This document shows, one piece after another, positions 8,413 to 20,300 of a stretch of 64,000 nucleotides of DNA. Numbering within the stretch: the first letter of the stretch is position 1; every line of letters begins with the position of its first letter. Source of the DNA: Tausonia pullulans (lineage: Eukaryota; Basidiomycota; Tremellomycetes; Cystofilobasidiales; Mrakiaceae). Made by a program: the position numbers and the translations under genes. The notes below the pieces were generated by a model that worked only from the letters and a program-made list of their open reading frames with translations, had not been told where the DNA came from and did not search any database. The stretch is from assembly GCA_951802195.1 (NCBI GenBank), contig OX637621.1, positions 372,001 to 436,000 of the forward strand, written 5' to 3'.

Positions 8413-9968
8413 TATTCTTCCATGTCCTCGGCTTCAGCCAAGGTCACGAGGGTGCGCTCGATGGATGCCTGGGAGGACGGCGTGGAGGGGATGAGAGAAG
8501 GAGTGGAGGGTGGGTTCAGGGGGAGCGAAGATGGCGGGGATGGGGATGGGGGTGGGGGGGACGATGGTGACAGGGGAGGTGGAGTGGGGGGTGGATGCTC
8601 GTCTTCGATCTGCATCCCGTCTTCTGTCCTCGCCAGACCCCCCTCGTTGTCATCCTCTAGGGCGCTCAGGGCGAGAACGGGTTGCGAGCCCGCATTGCGC
8701 GGTGCTTGCTCTGAGTGGGAGTGGGAGGGGCTGGCGTGGGCAGGGGGTGTGGTCACCTCCGTCATGGCTTCAGTCGGCCTGTTCAGTGACCTCCTCTTGG
8801 ATTTTTGTACGAGCTGGTATCCATCCAGGTCTGGTCCCGGTTCGACAGGCCGTTGGGGGGGTCCTTCGGTTGGTGCTCGTGCACTCGCTGGAAGATTTGC
8901 CTTTGGACGACCTGGGCATCGGGCCGATGGGTGAGCGTGCGATCCGCATCCGCCACACTCTGGAGCGGTAGGACACTTGGCACGAGCGTGCTCAAATGAG
9001 TGGCAGTAATAGCAGTATGAGGAGGCTGGTCGAGCTGGAGAGTTCGTCCCAGTGCCAGGTTGGACAGGTTTGAAGATGACATGTTGGTTGACCCAGCCGG
9101 GTAGCTGTTGAGGGAATGCATTCGCCCTTGGCATCGTCTTGGAGCCAGAAAGGTCGAGCAGGACTCTAACCCGGCCAGTTGGGACGCCGGGTAGGCGGGC
9201 GTAATACTGACGCTGGAATATGATGACTCTGTCTCCAGAAGCTTCTACTTGTTTGCGAAAAGCTTCCTCCACTCCGTCTTCGTCTTCGAAGTTCACCAGC
9301 AGACCTTCTTGCAGGAGCTTGTTTTGGGAATTGTAGCACGCGTGGATCTGGGGTTTGACGCCTCTCACATTCAGCGGGAGGGCCTGTAGTTGAGTCAAGA
9401 TGTCTTGAGCATTTCCTCGGGAGTTGACTATAAGGAGCATTCTGTCTTTTGGGTCCTTGACAGGACGGATCATGAAAGACAGTCGTTCGTCGCACTTTGA
9501 GATTGCGAGAGAGATCTCGAAAGGAGTGGTATCTCGAGGGACTGAGATGGCTAGACAGTTCCCGCGGTCGGTAGCCAAGGCTGGGGCGATTGGGGTATTA
9601 TCCTGCGGGGGTTGTTGATCGGTTCCGAAGACGAAGGTGAACCCGGGCTGGGTGCTAGACGAGTCACGTTGCCTCGCAGCTGAGTTTGTAGAATGAGCCT
9701 GTTTTGCGGCGTGCGCATATGAGCGGCCGATGGCGTTCGGCTGGGATTTCGCGGCGGCGCGAGCGCGAGTGCCAGCGGGGGTCGCCGGCGGGGGCGACGC
9801 GGCGCCGGGGACGAAGAGAGATTGTTGAGAGAGAGTCTCGCCTGTGGAGCGAGACGGCCACCGGGATGGTGTTTTTTTTTTTGTATTTAAGTCATGAGTT
9901 ATACGTGGAGAACGAGGTAACCCTATGAGAGATAGCGAGTTGTAGCTAGATAGAGGGAGAGCGGACAT
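8412..9968 (-). CDS. LINE ORF1 (copy B)
   Basis: 518 residues, identical to ORF1 of copy A, with the same two CCHC knuckles (319-332 and 338-351) and the same captured A-tail codons near residue 30. The T11 run at 9871-9881 has the same length as in every other copy. Confidence 0.93.
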   Translation of the reverse strand: MSALPLSSYNSLSLIGLPRSPRITHDLNTKKKTPSRWPSRSTGETLSQQSLFVPGAASPPPATPAGTRARAAAKSQPNAIGRSYAHAAKQAHSTNSAARQRDSSSTQPGFTFVFGTDQQPPQDNTPIAPALATDRGNCLAISVPRDTTPFEISLAISKCDERLSFMIRPVKDPKDRMLLIVNSRGNAQDILTQLQALPLNVRGVKPQIHACYNSQNKLLQEGLLVNFEDEDGVEEAFRKQVEASGDRVIIFQRQYYARLPGVPTGRVRVLLDLSGSKTMPRANAFPQQLPGWVNQHVIFKPVQPGTGTNSPARPASSYCYYCHSFEHARAKCPTAPECGGCGSHAHPSARCPGRPKANLPASARAPTEGPPQRPVEPGPDLDGYQLVQKSKRRSLNRPTEAMTEVTTPPAHASPSHSHSEQAPRNAGSQPVLALSALEDDNEGGLARTEDGMQIEDEHPPPTPPPLSPSSPPPPSPSPPSSLPLNPPSTPSLIPSTPSSQASIERTLVTLAEAEDMEE

Positions 9969-10244
9969 GACCGAGCGCGAGATCGTCGGGCGAGGCGCCG
10001 TGGGAAGAGGGTTGGCCGAACCACTGGGGATGGTTGGCCGGACGGCGTGATGGGCGCCGTGAGGGGGGGGTTGGTCGAACCACCGGGATGGTGTTTTTTT
10101 TTTGTATTTAAGTCATGAGCTATACGTGGAGAACGAGGTAACCCTATGAGAGATAGCGAGTTGTAGCTAGATAGAGGGAGAGCGGACATGACCCAGCGCG
10201 AGAACGTCGGGCGAGGCGCCGTGGGAAGAGGGTTGGCCGAACCA

Positions 10245-10790
10245 CTGGGGATGGTTGGCCGGACGGCGTGATGGGCGCCGTGAGAGGGGGGGTCGAACCA
10301 CCGGGATGGTGGTTGGCCGGAAGAGGGTTGGTCGAACCACCGGGGATGGTTGGCCGGACGGCGTGATGGGCGCCGTGAGAGGGGGGGTCGAACCACCGGG
10401 ATGGTGGTTGGCCGGAAGAGGGTTGGTCGAACCACCGGGGATGGTTGGCCGGACGGCGTGATGGGCGCCGTGAGAGGGGGGGTCGAACCACCGGGATGGT
10501 GGTTGGCCGGAAGAGGGTTGGTCGAACCACCGGGGATGGTTGGCCGGACGGCGTGATGGGCGCCGTGAGAGGGGGGGTCGAACCACCGGGATGGTGGTTG
10601 GCCGGAAGAGGGTTGGTCGAACCACCGGGGATGGTTGGCTGGACGGCGTGATGGGCGCCGTGAGAGGGGGGGTCGAACCACCGGGATGGTGGTTGGCCGG
10701 AAGAGGGTTGGTCGAACCACCGGGGATGGTTGGCCGGACGGCGTGATGGGCGCCGTGAGAGGGGGGGTCGAACCACCGGGATGGTGGTTG
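10245..10790 (-). repeat. LINE 5' leader: six 95-base monomers (copy B)
   Basis: Six monomers instead of four account for the 190-base longer period. One monomer has a private base change (ggctgg for ggccgg at about 10637) that recurs at the same place in copy C, so B and C derive from one six-monomer ancestor. Confidence 0.88.
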
Positions 10791-11023
10791 TTTTTTTTTG
10801 TATTTAAGTCATGAGTTATACGTAGAGAACGAGGTAACCCTATGAGAGATGGTGATTCGTAGCTAGATAGAAGGAAAGCGAAAATGAAAGTAGGGATGGA
10901 AGGAAAACAAAAGATGGGTTATGGACATAGGCCCATTAGAAAAGGTAAGATATTAAGATGACCAGATACACCAAGCATTGGCGATGTACCACCAGCCATA
11001 CTTCCCCACCCCTGACCTGCTTT

Positions 11024-14000
11024 TCACCCGGGATCGATGGCGGCACCGACAGCAGGACCAGCCATCTGGCCACTGCCAGCCATCCACCTCGTACTCGCCT
11101 GCCAGTGTGTCTGGCGGATTGTGGATGCGATCTTGCGGATCTCCTCGTCCGTGACAGGGTCGAGGGCTGCGATCTTGCTGTACCTCCGCCTCCGGACGGA
11201 TCGCCATGTCCGGGCAACAAAGATGCAGTGGAAGAGGAAGACCCCCCTCGGCGGCGACGGTGTCGGGCAGACAAGCGTCTGGAGGGAGGGAGGATGGGAG
11301 GGGAGTGAAGGAGAGGCATGCGCTGCCGCAGCCGACCAGATAGCGCCCACGACGGGACACGGCTCGTCGAAGAGGTGGAAGAAGGACTCAACGGGGGCCG
11401 TCAGGCACAGCGCACATCGCTTGGACCTGTTGTGCGGTGTAGCGGTGCCGTCGGCGAGGAATGCCGCAGCAGTATGCTTTCCTGGGTGGAGACTGTACAG
11501 CGAGAAGCGGTGGGCCAAGTCGACGTCTTCGGGCGACGCTCGGGACACGGCCTTGAGCAAGCACCACTGCCGCTTCCAATCGATCTTGGTAAGCGCCGGA
11601 AAGTGGTCTTGCCACCCCTTTGGGATGATGAGGCCGCGGTTGGCTAGAGTACGACTGTGTGCGCCGTGGGGCTCACGAGGGACGTTCAGCCGGCCCAGGT
11701 TTGTGTGGCCAGGGTGGAGACCCAGCCGCAACTGGCTATCTGTACCGAACGTAGACATCCAGTGGACAGCGTTCCTCCAGCGGTCTTGATTCCAGTAACT
11801 CATGTCAAAGCTGACTTCTTCGAACCATGCCCGGAGGTAAGCCTGGCATCGCGCAGGGAGAGCTCCTTGGAGCTTTGTGATGGCATTCCACCAGACGGCT
11901 GGGAAGAACCATTGACCTTCCACTGGGGAAAGGAATACGCCTAGCCAGCTGAAATTGGCGGGCCGGGGTCCTCTGATGAACTCTCCATCCCTGAAGATGG
12001 TGCGAGTCAGCATTCTATAAGCCCCTGGGTCGAGGCTCATGGTATGGATGATCCGCTTGCGAATACGGATCGATGCGGGAAGCTCCGGTCGGAAGAGCAC
12101 ATCGCCAGCCCACTGGGCGCGCACTTTGATGAGCCGGAAGCGGAGTGGCGTGAAGCCGAAGCCGCCGAGGTCTCGAGGGGTTTCCAGACGCTCCCTGCTG
12201 ACGTCGTGGTGTTTCGATCGGTAGAGGGACTTGTAGGCCGTTGCCTCGAGGTCTTCCAGGATATCGTCTGGGCACGGTAGAAAGCGGTCCAGGTAGATGA
12301 TCTTCGAGTAGATGTACTGGTTGATGACGTTGCATCGCGCAAGGAGAGGGAGGTCGTGCAGCGGGATGCGAGCAAGACGAGCCTTCAGCTTGCCGATGAC
12401 ATCTCGCCAGCAAGCAGGACCGTTGACCGTGCGACCGCATGGAACGCCGAGGAAGTCGAATGACAGCGTTTGGACGCGCCATTCGTGGTACATCGTTGGT
12501 GCATCCGTCCGGCATGACCCTAGAGGATAAAGGAGTGATTTCTGGTAGTTCAGCTTGCTTGCTGCGGCTTTCTCGTACTCTCGGAGGCAGACCGTCGCCT
12601 CATCGACCTCCGACCAGGTCCGACACCGGATACTTAGATCGTCTGCAAAGAGAAGGACCTTCCGCTCGTGTAGGGGGGGCGGATTGGCCGGTGGGAGGCG
12701 ATGGCGGAGCATACATGCCAGCGGCTCCAGGAGGAGGGCGAAGATCGTCGGTGCTGCGGGATCGCCCTGTCGGACACCGGACCGGATATGGATGGCTTGA
12801 CCCATCCATCCGTTGATCATGAGCCGAGCAGTCTGGGAGGTCATCGTTGAGGTGATCCACGCGGCGGCGCGCGGACCGAACCCCATGTGGCGGAGGCAGG
12901 GGCCAACAAAGTCGTGCGATACTCTGTCGTATGCCTTCTCAAAGTCGACTTGGGCGAGGACGCCAGGTAAAAGGTCTTCGTCGTCAATGGCGAGCTGGAG
13001 AGAGGAGATATTGCGACCCGAGTCGCGGCCAGGGAGGAAGCCTGTCTGGTCCCCGTCGATGAGAGTGTCCACGACGGTGAGCAGGCGGCTGTTGATGGCA
13101 AGGGAGAAGATGCGAGCGTCAACGTTGATGAGCGAGATCGGACGATAGTTGGCAATCTGATCGCGATCTCCCTTCTTCTTGAAGATGAGATGGATATGGG
13201 CCTCGCGCTGTGAGGCGGATCGGAGGCCTGTCTCCGGGACGAGGTTCAGCAGACTGAGGAGGATCGGGCCGACGGCAGCCCAAGTGGCCTGGTAGAATTC
13301 GACGGGGATCCCGTCGCTTCCTGGTGTCTTGTTACGGTTCGATCGGAACGTAGCCCGTCTGAGCTCGTCCAGTTCGAAGGGTTTCTCGAGGGTCCGACTC
13401 TGGGCGTTGTCGAGTGTGTTGGTGACATATCGGAGGACGTTGGCGTGCTCGGAAGCTGGCGTCGTCTTGGTCTCATAGAGAGTTGTGTAGAAGGCGTGTG
13501 CTGTAGCTAGAATGTTCTCGTTGTTTGCGATGGCTGCGGCCGCTGGGTTGTCGAGTGGCCGCAGGGCTGCGATAGTGTCGGCCTGGCGGACGATCTTGAG
13601 TCGCTGCTTGACGGCATACTCGCTTGTGTTGGCTGGTTCGAGGTGGGCTCGAAGAGCGTGGCCATGGAGGATCGACCTGTGTGGATCCCCGCCTGACACT
13701 CTGCTCATTCGGGCGAGGTGTCTTGAGATGTCTGACGCGTGATCCGCTATCTGAAGCTTGGTCTCGTCCCAGGCCTCGAAGGGGTCCCTGATCTCGGTGA
13801 GCGCATCGTGGTACCACTCGGGGATATGGAATAGGAAGTACTCAACAAAACCGGTAATCTTCAGAAGGTGTGTTCCGATCTTGTATGATCCGGGACCGTG
13901 CTCTATTGCACCGGGGAAGGTGAGGCTGAGTGCGATCGGCTTGTGGCTAGAGTACAGGTGGCCGGTCGGACGTGGTAGGAAGCGCTGTCGCACGGCTCGG

Positions 14001-14698
14001 CTAGCGAGTAGAGGCGACAGGTAGAAGCGATCAATGCGGCGATCTGCTCGCGTGATGCCAGTATAGTTGGTGTATTCGCGCTGAAGCGGGTATAGGGATC
14101 GGTATGGGTCAGAGAGGGCAAAGTCCCGGGCCAGCCGGCACATTTCCTCCTTTCCCGCATTCTGGGTAAACTGGCTCATCCCGTCGAGGTAGCTGTCTTC
14201 CACACAGTTCCAATCCCCGCCCAGAAGGAGAGGAATGTCAGAGTGGGCAGGTATCTTGCGAGATAGAGTAGAGAGGAACTCCTTTGTCGAACGGCCGTTC
14301 GATTGGCTGTCTCGGCAGGGGACGTAGACTGCAGCCACCCTGACGGCTTCACCGGCGATGACGAACACGGCATCCGTCAGGTTGGTTCGTAAGATGGGAG
14401 AGGAGCGGGAGATGGATCTGATCCTAGTCGGAGGGGTATTGGGAGGGAGGAATCGAGAGGCATGCCGCCAGAGGATGGCAGTCTGGCAACCGACCGTAAA
14501 GATCGAGCCGAAGCCCATATCTTCACACTCAGCTGTCCAGGTCGCCACTTGATCTGGTGTCGTGCATGCCACTTCTGAGAGAAGGTATATGTCAGCCTTG
14601 GATCGTGAATAGAGAGAGAGGAGGAGACTGCGGGCGCGATCTCGCGTGAACACCCTCTGGATGTTCGCCGCGACGATTTGTACATCGTTGTACACCAT
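11024..14698 (-). CDS. LINE ORF2 (copy C)
   Basis: 1224-residue endonuclease-reverse transcriptase, identical in predicted sequence to copy B, with all catalytic boxes present and the TAATG junction at 14698. Confidence 0.96.
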   Translation of the reverse strand: MVYNDVQIVAANIQRVFTRDRARSLLLSLYSRSKADIYLLSEVACTTPDQVATWTAECEDMGFGSIFTVGCQTAILWRHASRFLPPNTPPTRIRSISRSSPILRTNLTDAVFVIAGEAVRVAAVYVPCRDSQSNGRSTKEFLSTLSRKIPAHSDIPLLLGGDWNCVEDSYLDGMSQFTQNAGKEEMCRLARDFALSDPYRSLYPLQREYTNYTGITRADRRIDRFYLSPLLASRAVRQRFLPRPTGHLYSSHKPIALSLTFPGAIEHGPGSYKIGTHLLKITGFVEYFLFHIPEWYHDALTEIRDPFEAWDETKLQIADHASDISRHLARMSRVSGGDPHRSILHGHALRAHLEPANTSEYAVKQRLKIVRQADTIAALRPLDNPAAAAIANNENILATAHAFYTTLYETKTTPASEHANVLRYVTNTLDNAQSRTLEKPFELDELRRATFRSNRNKTPGSDGIPVEFYQATWAAVGPILLSLLNLVPETGLRSASQREAHIHLIFKKKGDRDQIANYRPISLINVDARIFSLAINSRLLTVVDTLIDGDQTGFLPGRDSGRNISSLQLAIDDEDLLPGVLAQVDFEKAYDRVSHDFVGPCLRHMGFGPRAAAWITSTMTSQTARLMINGWMGQAIHIRSGVRQGDPAAPTIFALLLEPLACMLRHRLPPANPPPLHERKVLLFADDLSIRCRTWSEVDEATVCLREYEKAAASKLNYQKSLLYPLGSCRTDAPTMYHEWRVQTLSFDFLGVPCGRTVNGPACWRDVIGKLKARLARIPLHDLPLLARCNVINQYIYSKIIYLDRFLPCPDDILEDLEATAYKSLYRSKHHDVSRERLETPRDLGGFGFTPLRFRLIKVRAQWAGDVLFRPELPASIRIRKRIIHTMSLDPGAYRMLTRTIFRDGEFIRGPRPANFSWLGVFLSPVEGQWFFPAVWWNAITKLQGALPARCQAYLRAWFEEVSFDMSYWNQDRWRNAVHWMSTFGTDSQLRLGLHPGHTNLGRLNVPREPHGAHSRTLANRGLIIPKGWQDHFPALTKIDWKRQWCLLKAVSRASPEDVDLAHRFSLYSLHPGKHTAAAFLADGTATPHNRSKRCALCLTAPVESFFHLFDEPCPVVGAIWSAAAAHASPSLPSHPPSLQTLVCPTPSPPRGVFLFHCIFVARTWRSVRRRRYSKIAALDPVTDEEIRKIASTIRQTHWQASTRWMAGSGQMAGPAVGAAIDPG

Positions 14699-16254
14699 TA
14701 TTCTTCCATGTCCTCGGCTTCAGCCAAGGTCACGAGGGTGCGCTCGATGGATGCCTGGGAGGACGGCGTGGAGGGGATGAGAGAAGGAGTGGAGGGTGGG
14801 TTCAGGGGGAGCGAAGATGGCGGGGATGGGGATGGGGGTGGGGGGGACGATGGTGACAGGGGAGGTGGAGTGGGGGGTGGATGCTCGTCTTCGATCTGCA
14901 TCCCGTCTTCTGTCCTCGCCAGACCCCCCTCGTTGTCATCCTCTAGGGCGCTCAGGGCGAGAACGGGTTGCGAGCCCGCATTGCGCGGTGCTTGCTCTGA
15001 GTGGGAGTGGGAGGGGCTGGCGTGGGCAGGGGGTGTGGTCACCTCCGTCATGGCTTCAGTCGGCCTGTTCAGTGACCTCCTCTTGGATTTTTGTACGAGC
15101 TGGTATCCATCCAGGTCTGGTCCCGGTTCGACAGGCCGTTGGGGGGGTCCTTCGGTTGGTGCTCGTGCACTCGCTGGAAGATTTGCCTTTGGACGACCTG
15201 GGCATCGGGCCGATGGGTGAGCGTGCGATCCGCATCCGCCACACTCTGGAGCGGTAGGACACTTGGCACGAGCGTGCTCAAATGAGTGGCAGTAATAGCA
15301 GTATGAGGAGGCTGGTCGAGCTGGAGAGTTCGTCCCAGTGCCAGGTTGGACAGGTTTGAAGATGACATGTTGGTTGACCCAGCCGGGTAGCTGTTGAGGG
15401 AATGCATTCGCCCTTGGCATCGTCTTGGAGCCAGAAAGGTCGAGCAGGACTCTAACCCGGCCAGTTGGGACGCCGGGTAGGCGGGCGTAATACTGACGCT
15501 GGAATATGATGACTCTGTCTCCAGAAGCTTCTACTTGTTTGCGAAAAGCTTCCTCCACTCCGTCTTCGTCTTCGAAGTTCACCAGCAGACCTTCTTGCAG
15601 GAGCTTGTTTTGGGAATTGTAGCACGCGTGGATCTGGGGTTTGACGCCTCTCACATTCAGCGGGAGGGCCTGTAGTTGAGTCAAGATGTCTTGAGCATTT
15701 CCTCGGGAGTTGACTATAAGGAGCATTCTGTCTTTTGGGTCCTTGACAGGACGGATCATGAAAGACAGTCGTTCGTCGCACTTTGAGATTGCGAGAGAGA
15801 TCTCGAAAGGAGTGGTATCTCGAGGGACTGAGATGGCTAGACAGTTCCCGCGGTCGGTAGCCAAGGCTGGGGCGATTGGGGTATTATCCTGCGGGGGTTG
15901 TTGATCGGTTCCGAAGACGAAGGTGAACCCGGGCTGGGTGCTAGACGAGTCACGTTGCCTCGCAGCTGAGTTTGTAGAATGAGCCTGTTTTGCGGCGTGC
16001 GCATATGAGCGGCCGATGGCGTTCGGCTGGGATTTCGCGGCGGCGCGAGCGCGAGTGCCAGCGGGGGTCGCCGGCGGGGGCGACGCGGCGCCGGGGACGA
16101 AGAGAGATTGTTGAGAGAGAGTCTCGCCTGTGGAGCGAGACGGCCACCGGGATGGTGTTTTTTTTTTTGTATTTAAGTCATGAGTTATACGTGGAGAACG
16201 AGGTAACCCTATGAGAGATAGCGAGTTGTAGCTAGATAGAGGGAGAGCGGACAT
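14698..16254 (-). CDS. LINE ORF1 (copy C)
   Basis: 518-residue double-CCHC ORF1 protein, identical to copies A and B. It overlaps ORF2 by one base. Confidence 0.93.
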   Translation of the reverse strand: MSALPLSSYNSLSLIGLPRSPRITHDLNTKKKTPSRWPSRSTGETLSQQSLFVPGAASPPPATPAGTRARAAAKSQPNAIGRSYAHAAKQAHSTNSAARQRDSSSTQPGFTFVFGTDQQPPQDNTPIAPALATDRGNCLAISVPRDTTPFEISLAISKCDERLSFMIRPVKDPKDRMLLIVNSRGNAQDILTQLQALPLNVRGVKPQIHACYNSQNKLLQEGLLVNFEDEDGVEEAFRKQVEASGDRVIIFQRQYYARLPGVPTGRVRVLLDLSGSKTMPRANAFPQQLPGWVNQHVIFKPVQPGTGTNSPARPASSYCYYCHSFEHARAKCPTAPECGGCGSHAHPSARCPGRPKANLPASARAPTEGPPQRPVEPGPDLDGYQLVQKSKRRSLNRPTEAMTEVTTPPAHASPSHSHSEQAPRNAGSQPVLALSALEDDNEGGLARTEDGMQIEDEHPPPTPPPLSPSSPPPPSPSPPSSLPLNPPSTPSLIPSTPSSQASIERTLVTLAEAEDMEE

Positions 16255-16530
16255 GACCGAGCGCGAGATCGTCGGGCGAGGCGCCGTGGGAAGAGGGTTG
16301 GCCGAACCACTGGGGATGGTTGGCCGGACGGCGTGATGGGCGCCGTGAGGGGGGGGTTGGTCGAACCACCGGGATGGTGTTTTTTTTTTGTATTTAAGTC
16401 ATGAGCTATACGTGGAGAACGAGGTAACCCTATGAGAGATAGCGAGTTGTAGCTAGATAGAGGGAGAGCGGACATGACCCAGCGCGAGAACGTCGGGCGA
16501 GGCGCCGTGGGAAGAGGGTTGGCCGAACCA

Positions 16531-17076
16531 CTGGGGATGGTTGGCCGGACGGCGTGATGGGCGCCGTGAGAGGGGGGGTCGAACCACCGGGATGGTGGTT
16601 GGCCGGAAGAGGGTTGGTCGAACCACCGGGGATGGTTGGCCGGACGGCGTGATGGGCGCCGTGAGAGGGGGGGTCGAACCACCGGGATGGTGGTTGGCCG
16701 GAAGAGGGTTGGTCGAACCACCGGGGATGGTTGGCCGGACGGCGTGATGGGCGCCGTGAGAGGGGGGGTCGAACCACCGGGATGGTGGTTGGCCGGAAGA
16801 GGGTTGGTCGAACCACCGGGGATGGTTGGCCGGACGGCGTGATGGGCGCCGTGAGAGGGGGGGTCGAACCACCGGGATGGTGGTTGGCCGGAAGAGGGTT
16901 GGTCGAACCACCGGGGATGGTTGGCTGGACGGCGTGATGGGCGCCGTGAGAGGGGGGGTCGAACCACCGGGATGGTGGTTGGCCGGAAGAGGGTTGGTCG
17001 AACCACCGGGGATGGTTGGCCGGACGGCGTGATGGGCGCCGTGAGAGGGGGGGTCGAACCACCGGGATGGTGGTTG
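16531..17076 (-). repeat. LINE 5' leader: six 95-base monomers (copy C)
   Basis: Six monomers, including the ggctgg variant monomer shared with copy B. The leader is joined at its 5' end to the 9-A tail of copy D. Confidence 0.88.
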
Positions 17077-17309
17077 TTTTTTTTTGTATTTAAGTCATGA
17101 GTTATACGTAGAGAACGAGGTAACCCTATGAGAGATGGTGATTCGTAGCTAGATAGAAGGAAAGCGAAAATGAAAGTAGGGATGGAAGGAAAACAAAAGA
17201 TGGGTTATGGACATAGGCCCATTAGAAAAGGTAAGATATTAAGATGACCAGATACACCAAGCATTGGCGATGTACCACCAGCCATACTTCCCCACCCCTG
17301 ACCTGCTTT

Positions 17310-20300
17310 TCACCCGGGATCGATGGCGGCACCGACAGCAGGACCAGCCATCTGGCCACTGCCAGCCATCCACCTCGTACTCGCCTGCCAGTGTGTCTGG
17401 CGGATTGTGGATGCGATCTTGCGGATCTCCTCGTCCGTGACAGGGTCGAGGGCTGCGATCTTGCTGTACCTCCGCCTCCGGACGGATCGCCATGTCCGGG
17501 CAACAAAGATGCAGTGGAAGAGGAAGACCCCCCTCGGCGGCGACGGTGTCGGGCAGACAAGCGTCTGGAGGGAGGGAGGATGGGAGGGGAGTGAAGGAGA
17601 GGCATGCGCTGCCGCAGCCGACCAGATAGCGCCCACGACGGGACACGGCTCGTCGAAGAGGTGGAAGAAGGACTCAACGGGGGCCGTCAGGCACAGCGCA
17701 CATCGCTTGGACCTGTTGTGCGGTGTAGCGGTGCCGTCGGCGAGGAATGCCGCAGCAGTATGCTTTCCTGGGTGGAGACTGTACAGCGAGAAGCGGTGGG
17801 CCAAGTCGACGTCTTCGGGCGACGCTCGGGACACGGCCTTGAGCAAGCACCACTGCCGCTTCCAATCGATCTTGGTAAGCGCCGGAAAGTGGTCTTGCCA
17901 CCCCTTTGGGATGATGAGGCCGCGGTTGGCTAGAGTACGACTGTGTGCGCCGTGGGGCTCACGAGGGACGTTCAGCCGGCCCAGGTTTGTGTGGCCAGGG
18001 TGGAGACCCAGCCGCAACTGGCTATCTGTACCGAACGTAGACATCCAGTGGACAGCGTTCCTCCAGCGGTCTTGATTCCAGTAACTCATGTCAAAGCTGA
18101 CTTCTTCGAACCATGCCCGGAGGTAAGCCTGGCATCGCGCAGGGAGAGCTCCTTGGAGCTTTGTGATGGCATTCCACCAGACGGCTGGGAAGAACCATTG
18201 ACCTTCCACTGGGGAAAGGAATACGCCTAGCCAGCTGAAATTGGCGGGCCGGGGTCCTCTGATGAACTCTCCATCCCTGAAGATGGTGCGAGTCAGCATT
18301 CTATAAGCCCCTGGGTCGAGGCTCATGGTATGGATGATCCGCTTGCGAATACGGATCGATGCGGGAAGCTCCGGTCGGAAGAGCACATCGCCAGCCCACT
18401 GGGCGCGCACTTTGATGAGCCGGAAGCGGAGTGGCGTGAAGCCGAAGCCGCCGAGGTCTCGAGGGGTTTCCAGACGCTCCCTGCTGACGTCGTGGTGTTT
18501 CGATCGGTAGAGGGACTTGTAGGCCGTTGCCTCGAGGTCTTCCAGGATATCGTCTGGGCACGGTAGAAAGCGGTCCAGGTAGATGATCTTCGAGTAGATG
18601 TACTGGTTGATGACGTTGCATCGCGCAAGGAGAGGGAGGTCGTGCAGCGGGATGCGAGCAAGACGAGCCTTCAGCTTGCCGATGACATCTCGCCAGCAAG
18701 CAGGACCGTTGACCGTGCGACCGCATGGAACGCCGAGGAAGTCGAATGACAGCGTTTGGACGCGCCATTCGTGGTACATCGTTGGTGCATCCGTCCGGCA
18801 TGACCCTAGAGGATAAAGGAGTGATTTCTGGTAGTTCAGCTTGCTTGCTGCGGCTTTCTCGTACTCTCGGAGGCAGACCGTCGCCTCATCGACCTCCGAC
18901 CAGGTCCGACACCGGATACTTAGATCGTCTGCAAAGAGAAGGACCTTCCGCTCGTGTAGGGGGGGCGGATTGGCCGGTGGGAGGCGATGGCGGAGCATAC
19001 ATGCCAGCGGCTCCAGGAGGAGGGCGAAGATCGTCGGTGCTGCGGGATCGCCCTGTCGGACACCGGACCGGATATGGATGGCTTGACCCATCCATCCGTT
19101 GATCATGAGCCGAGCAGTCTGGGAGGTCATCGTTGAGGTGATCCACGCGGCGGCGCGCGGACCGAACCCCATGTGGCGGAGGCAGGGGCCAACAAAGTCG
19201 TGCGATACTCTGTCGTATGCCTTCTCAAAGTCGACTTGGGCGAGGACGCCAGGTAAAAGGTCTTCGTCGTCAATGGCGAGCTGGAGAGAGGAGATATTGC
19301 GACCCGAGTCGCGGCCAGGGAGGAAGCCTGTCTGGTCCCCGTCGATGAGAGTGTCCACGACGGTGAGCAGGCGGCTGTTGATGGCAAGGGAGAAGATGCG
19401 AGCGTCAACGTTGATGAGCGAGATCGGACGATAGTTGGCAATCTGATCGCGATCTCCCTTCTTCTTGAAGATGAGATGGATATGGGCCTCGCGCTGTGAG
19501 GCGGATCGGAGGCCTGTCTCCGGGACGAGGTTCAGCAGACTGAGGAGGATCGGGCCGACGGCAGCCCAAGTGGCCTGGTAGAATTCGACGGGGATCCCGT
19601 CGCTTCCTGGTGTCTTGTTACGGTTCGATCGGAACGTAGCCCGTCTGAGCTCGTCCAGTTCGAAGGGTTTCTCGAGGGTCCGACTCTGGGCGTTGTCGAG
19701 TGTGTTGGTGACATATCGGAGGACGTTGGCGTGCTCGGAAGCTGGCGTCGTCTTGGTCTCATAGAGAGTTGTGTAGAAGGCGTGTGCTGTAGCTAGAATG
19801 TTCTCGTTGTTTGCGATGGCTGCGGCCGCTGGGTTGTCGAGTGGCCGCAGGGCTGCGATAGTGTCGGCCTGGCGGACGATCTTGAGTCGCTGCTTGACGG
19901 CATACTCGCTTGTGTTGGCTGGTTCGAGGTGGGCTCGAAGAGCGTGGCCATGGAGGATCGACCTGTGTGGATCCCCGCCTGACACTCTGCTCATTCGGGC
20001 GAGGTGTCTTGAGATGTCTGACGCGTGATCCGCTATCTGAAGCTTGGTCTCGTCCCAGGCCTCGAAGGGGTCCCTGATCTCGGTGAGCGCATCGTGGTAC
20101 CACTCGGGGATATGGAATAGGAAGTACTCAACAAAACCGGTAATCTTCAGAAGGTGTGTTCCGATCTTGTATGATCCGGGACCGTGCTCTATTGCACCGG
20201 GGAAGGTGAGGCTGAGTGCGATCGGCTTGTGGCTAGAGTACAGGTGGCCGGTCGGACGTGGTAGGAAGCGCTGTCGCACGGCTCGGCTAGCGAGTAGAGG

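Larger units (their letters stand above)
4505..10790 (-). mobile_element. LINE copy B, complete (6286 bases)
   Basis: Complete non-LTR retrotransposon on the minus strand. From 5' to 3': six leader monomers, ORF1, ORF2 overlapping it by one base, about 224 bases of 3' UTR (4514-4737) and a 9-A tail (4505-4513). Both reading frames are open. No RNase H domain is visible after the reverse transcriptase. Reverse transcriptase motifs such as TPGSDGIP-EFY and ASKLNYQKS resemble the L1/Tx1 supergroup; fungal clades such as Deceiver, Inkcap or Tad cannot be separated without a tree. It looks intact and very young. Confidence 0.96.
10791..17076 (-). mobile_element. LINE copy C, complete (6286 bases)
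   Basis: Complete, intact copy. It begins at its own 9-A tail (10791-10799), directly joined to the leader of copy B. Same length and same diagnostic monomer variant (about 16923) as copy B. Confidence 0.96.
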
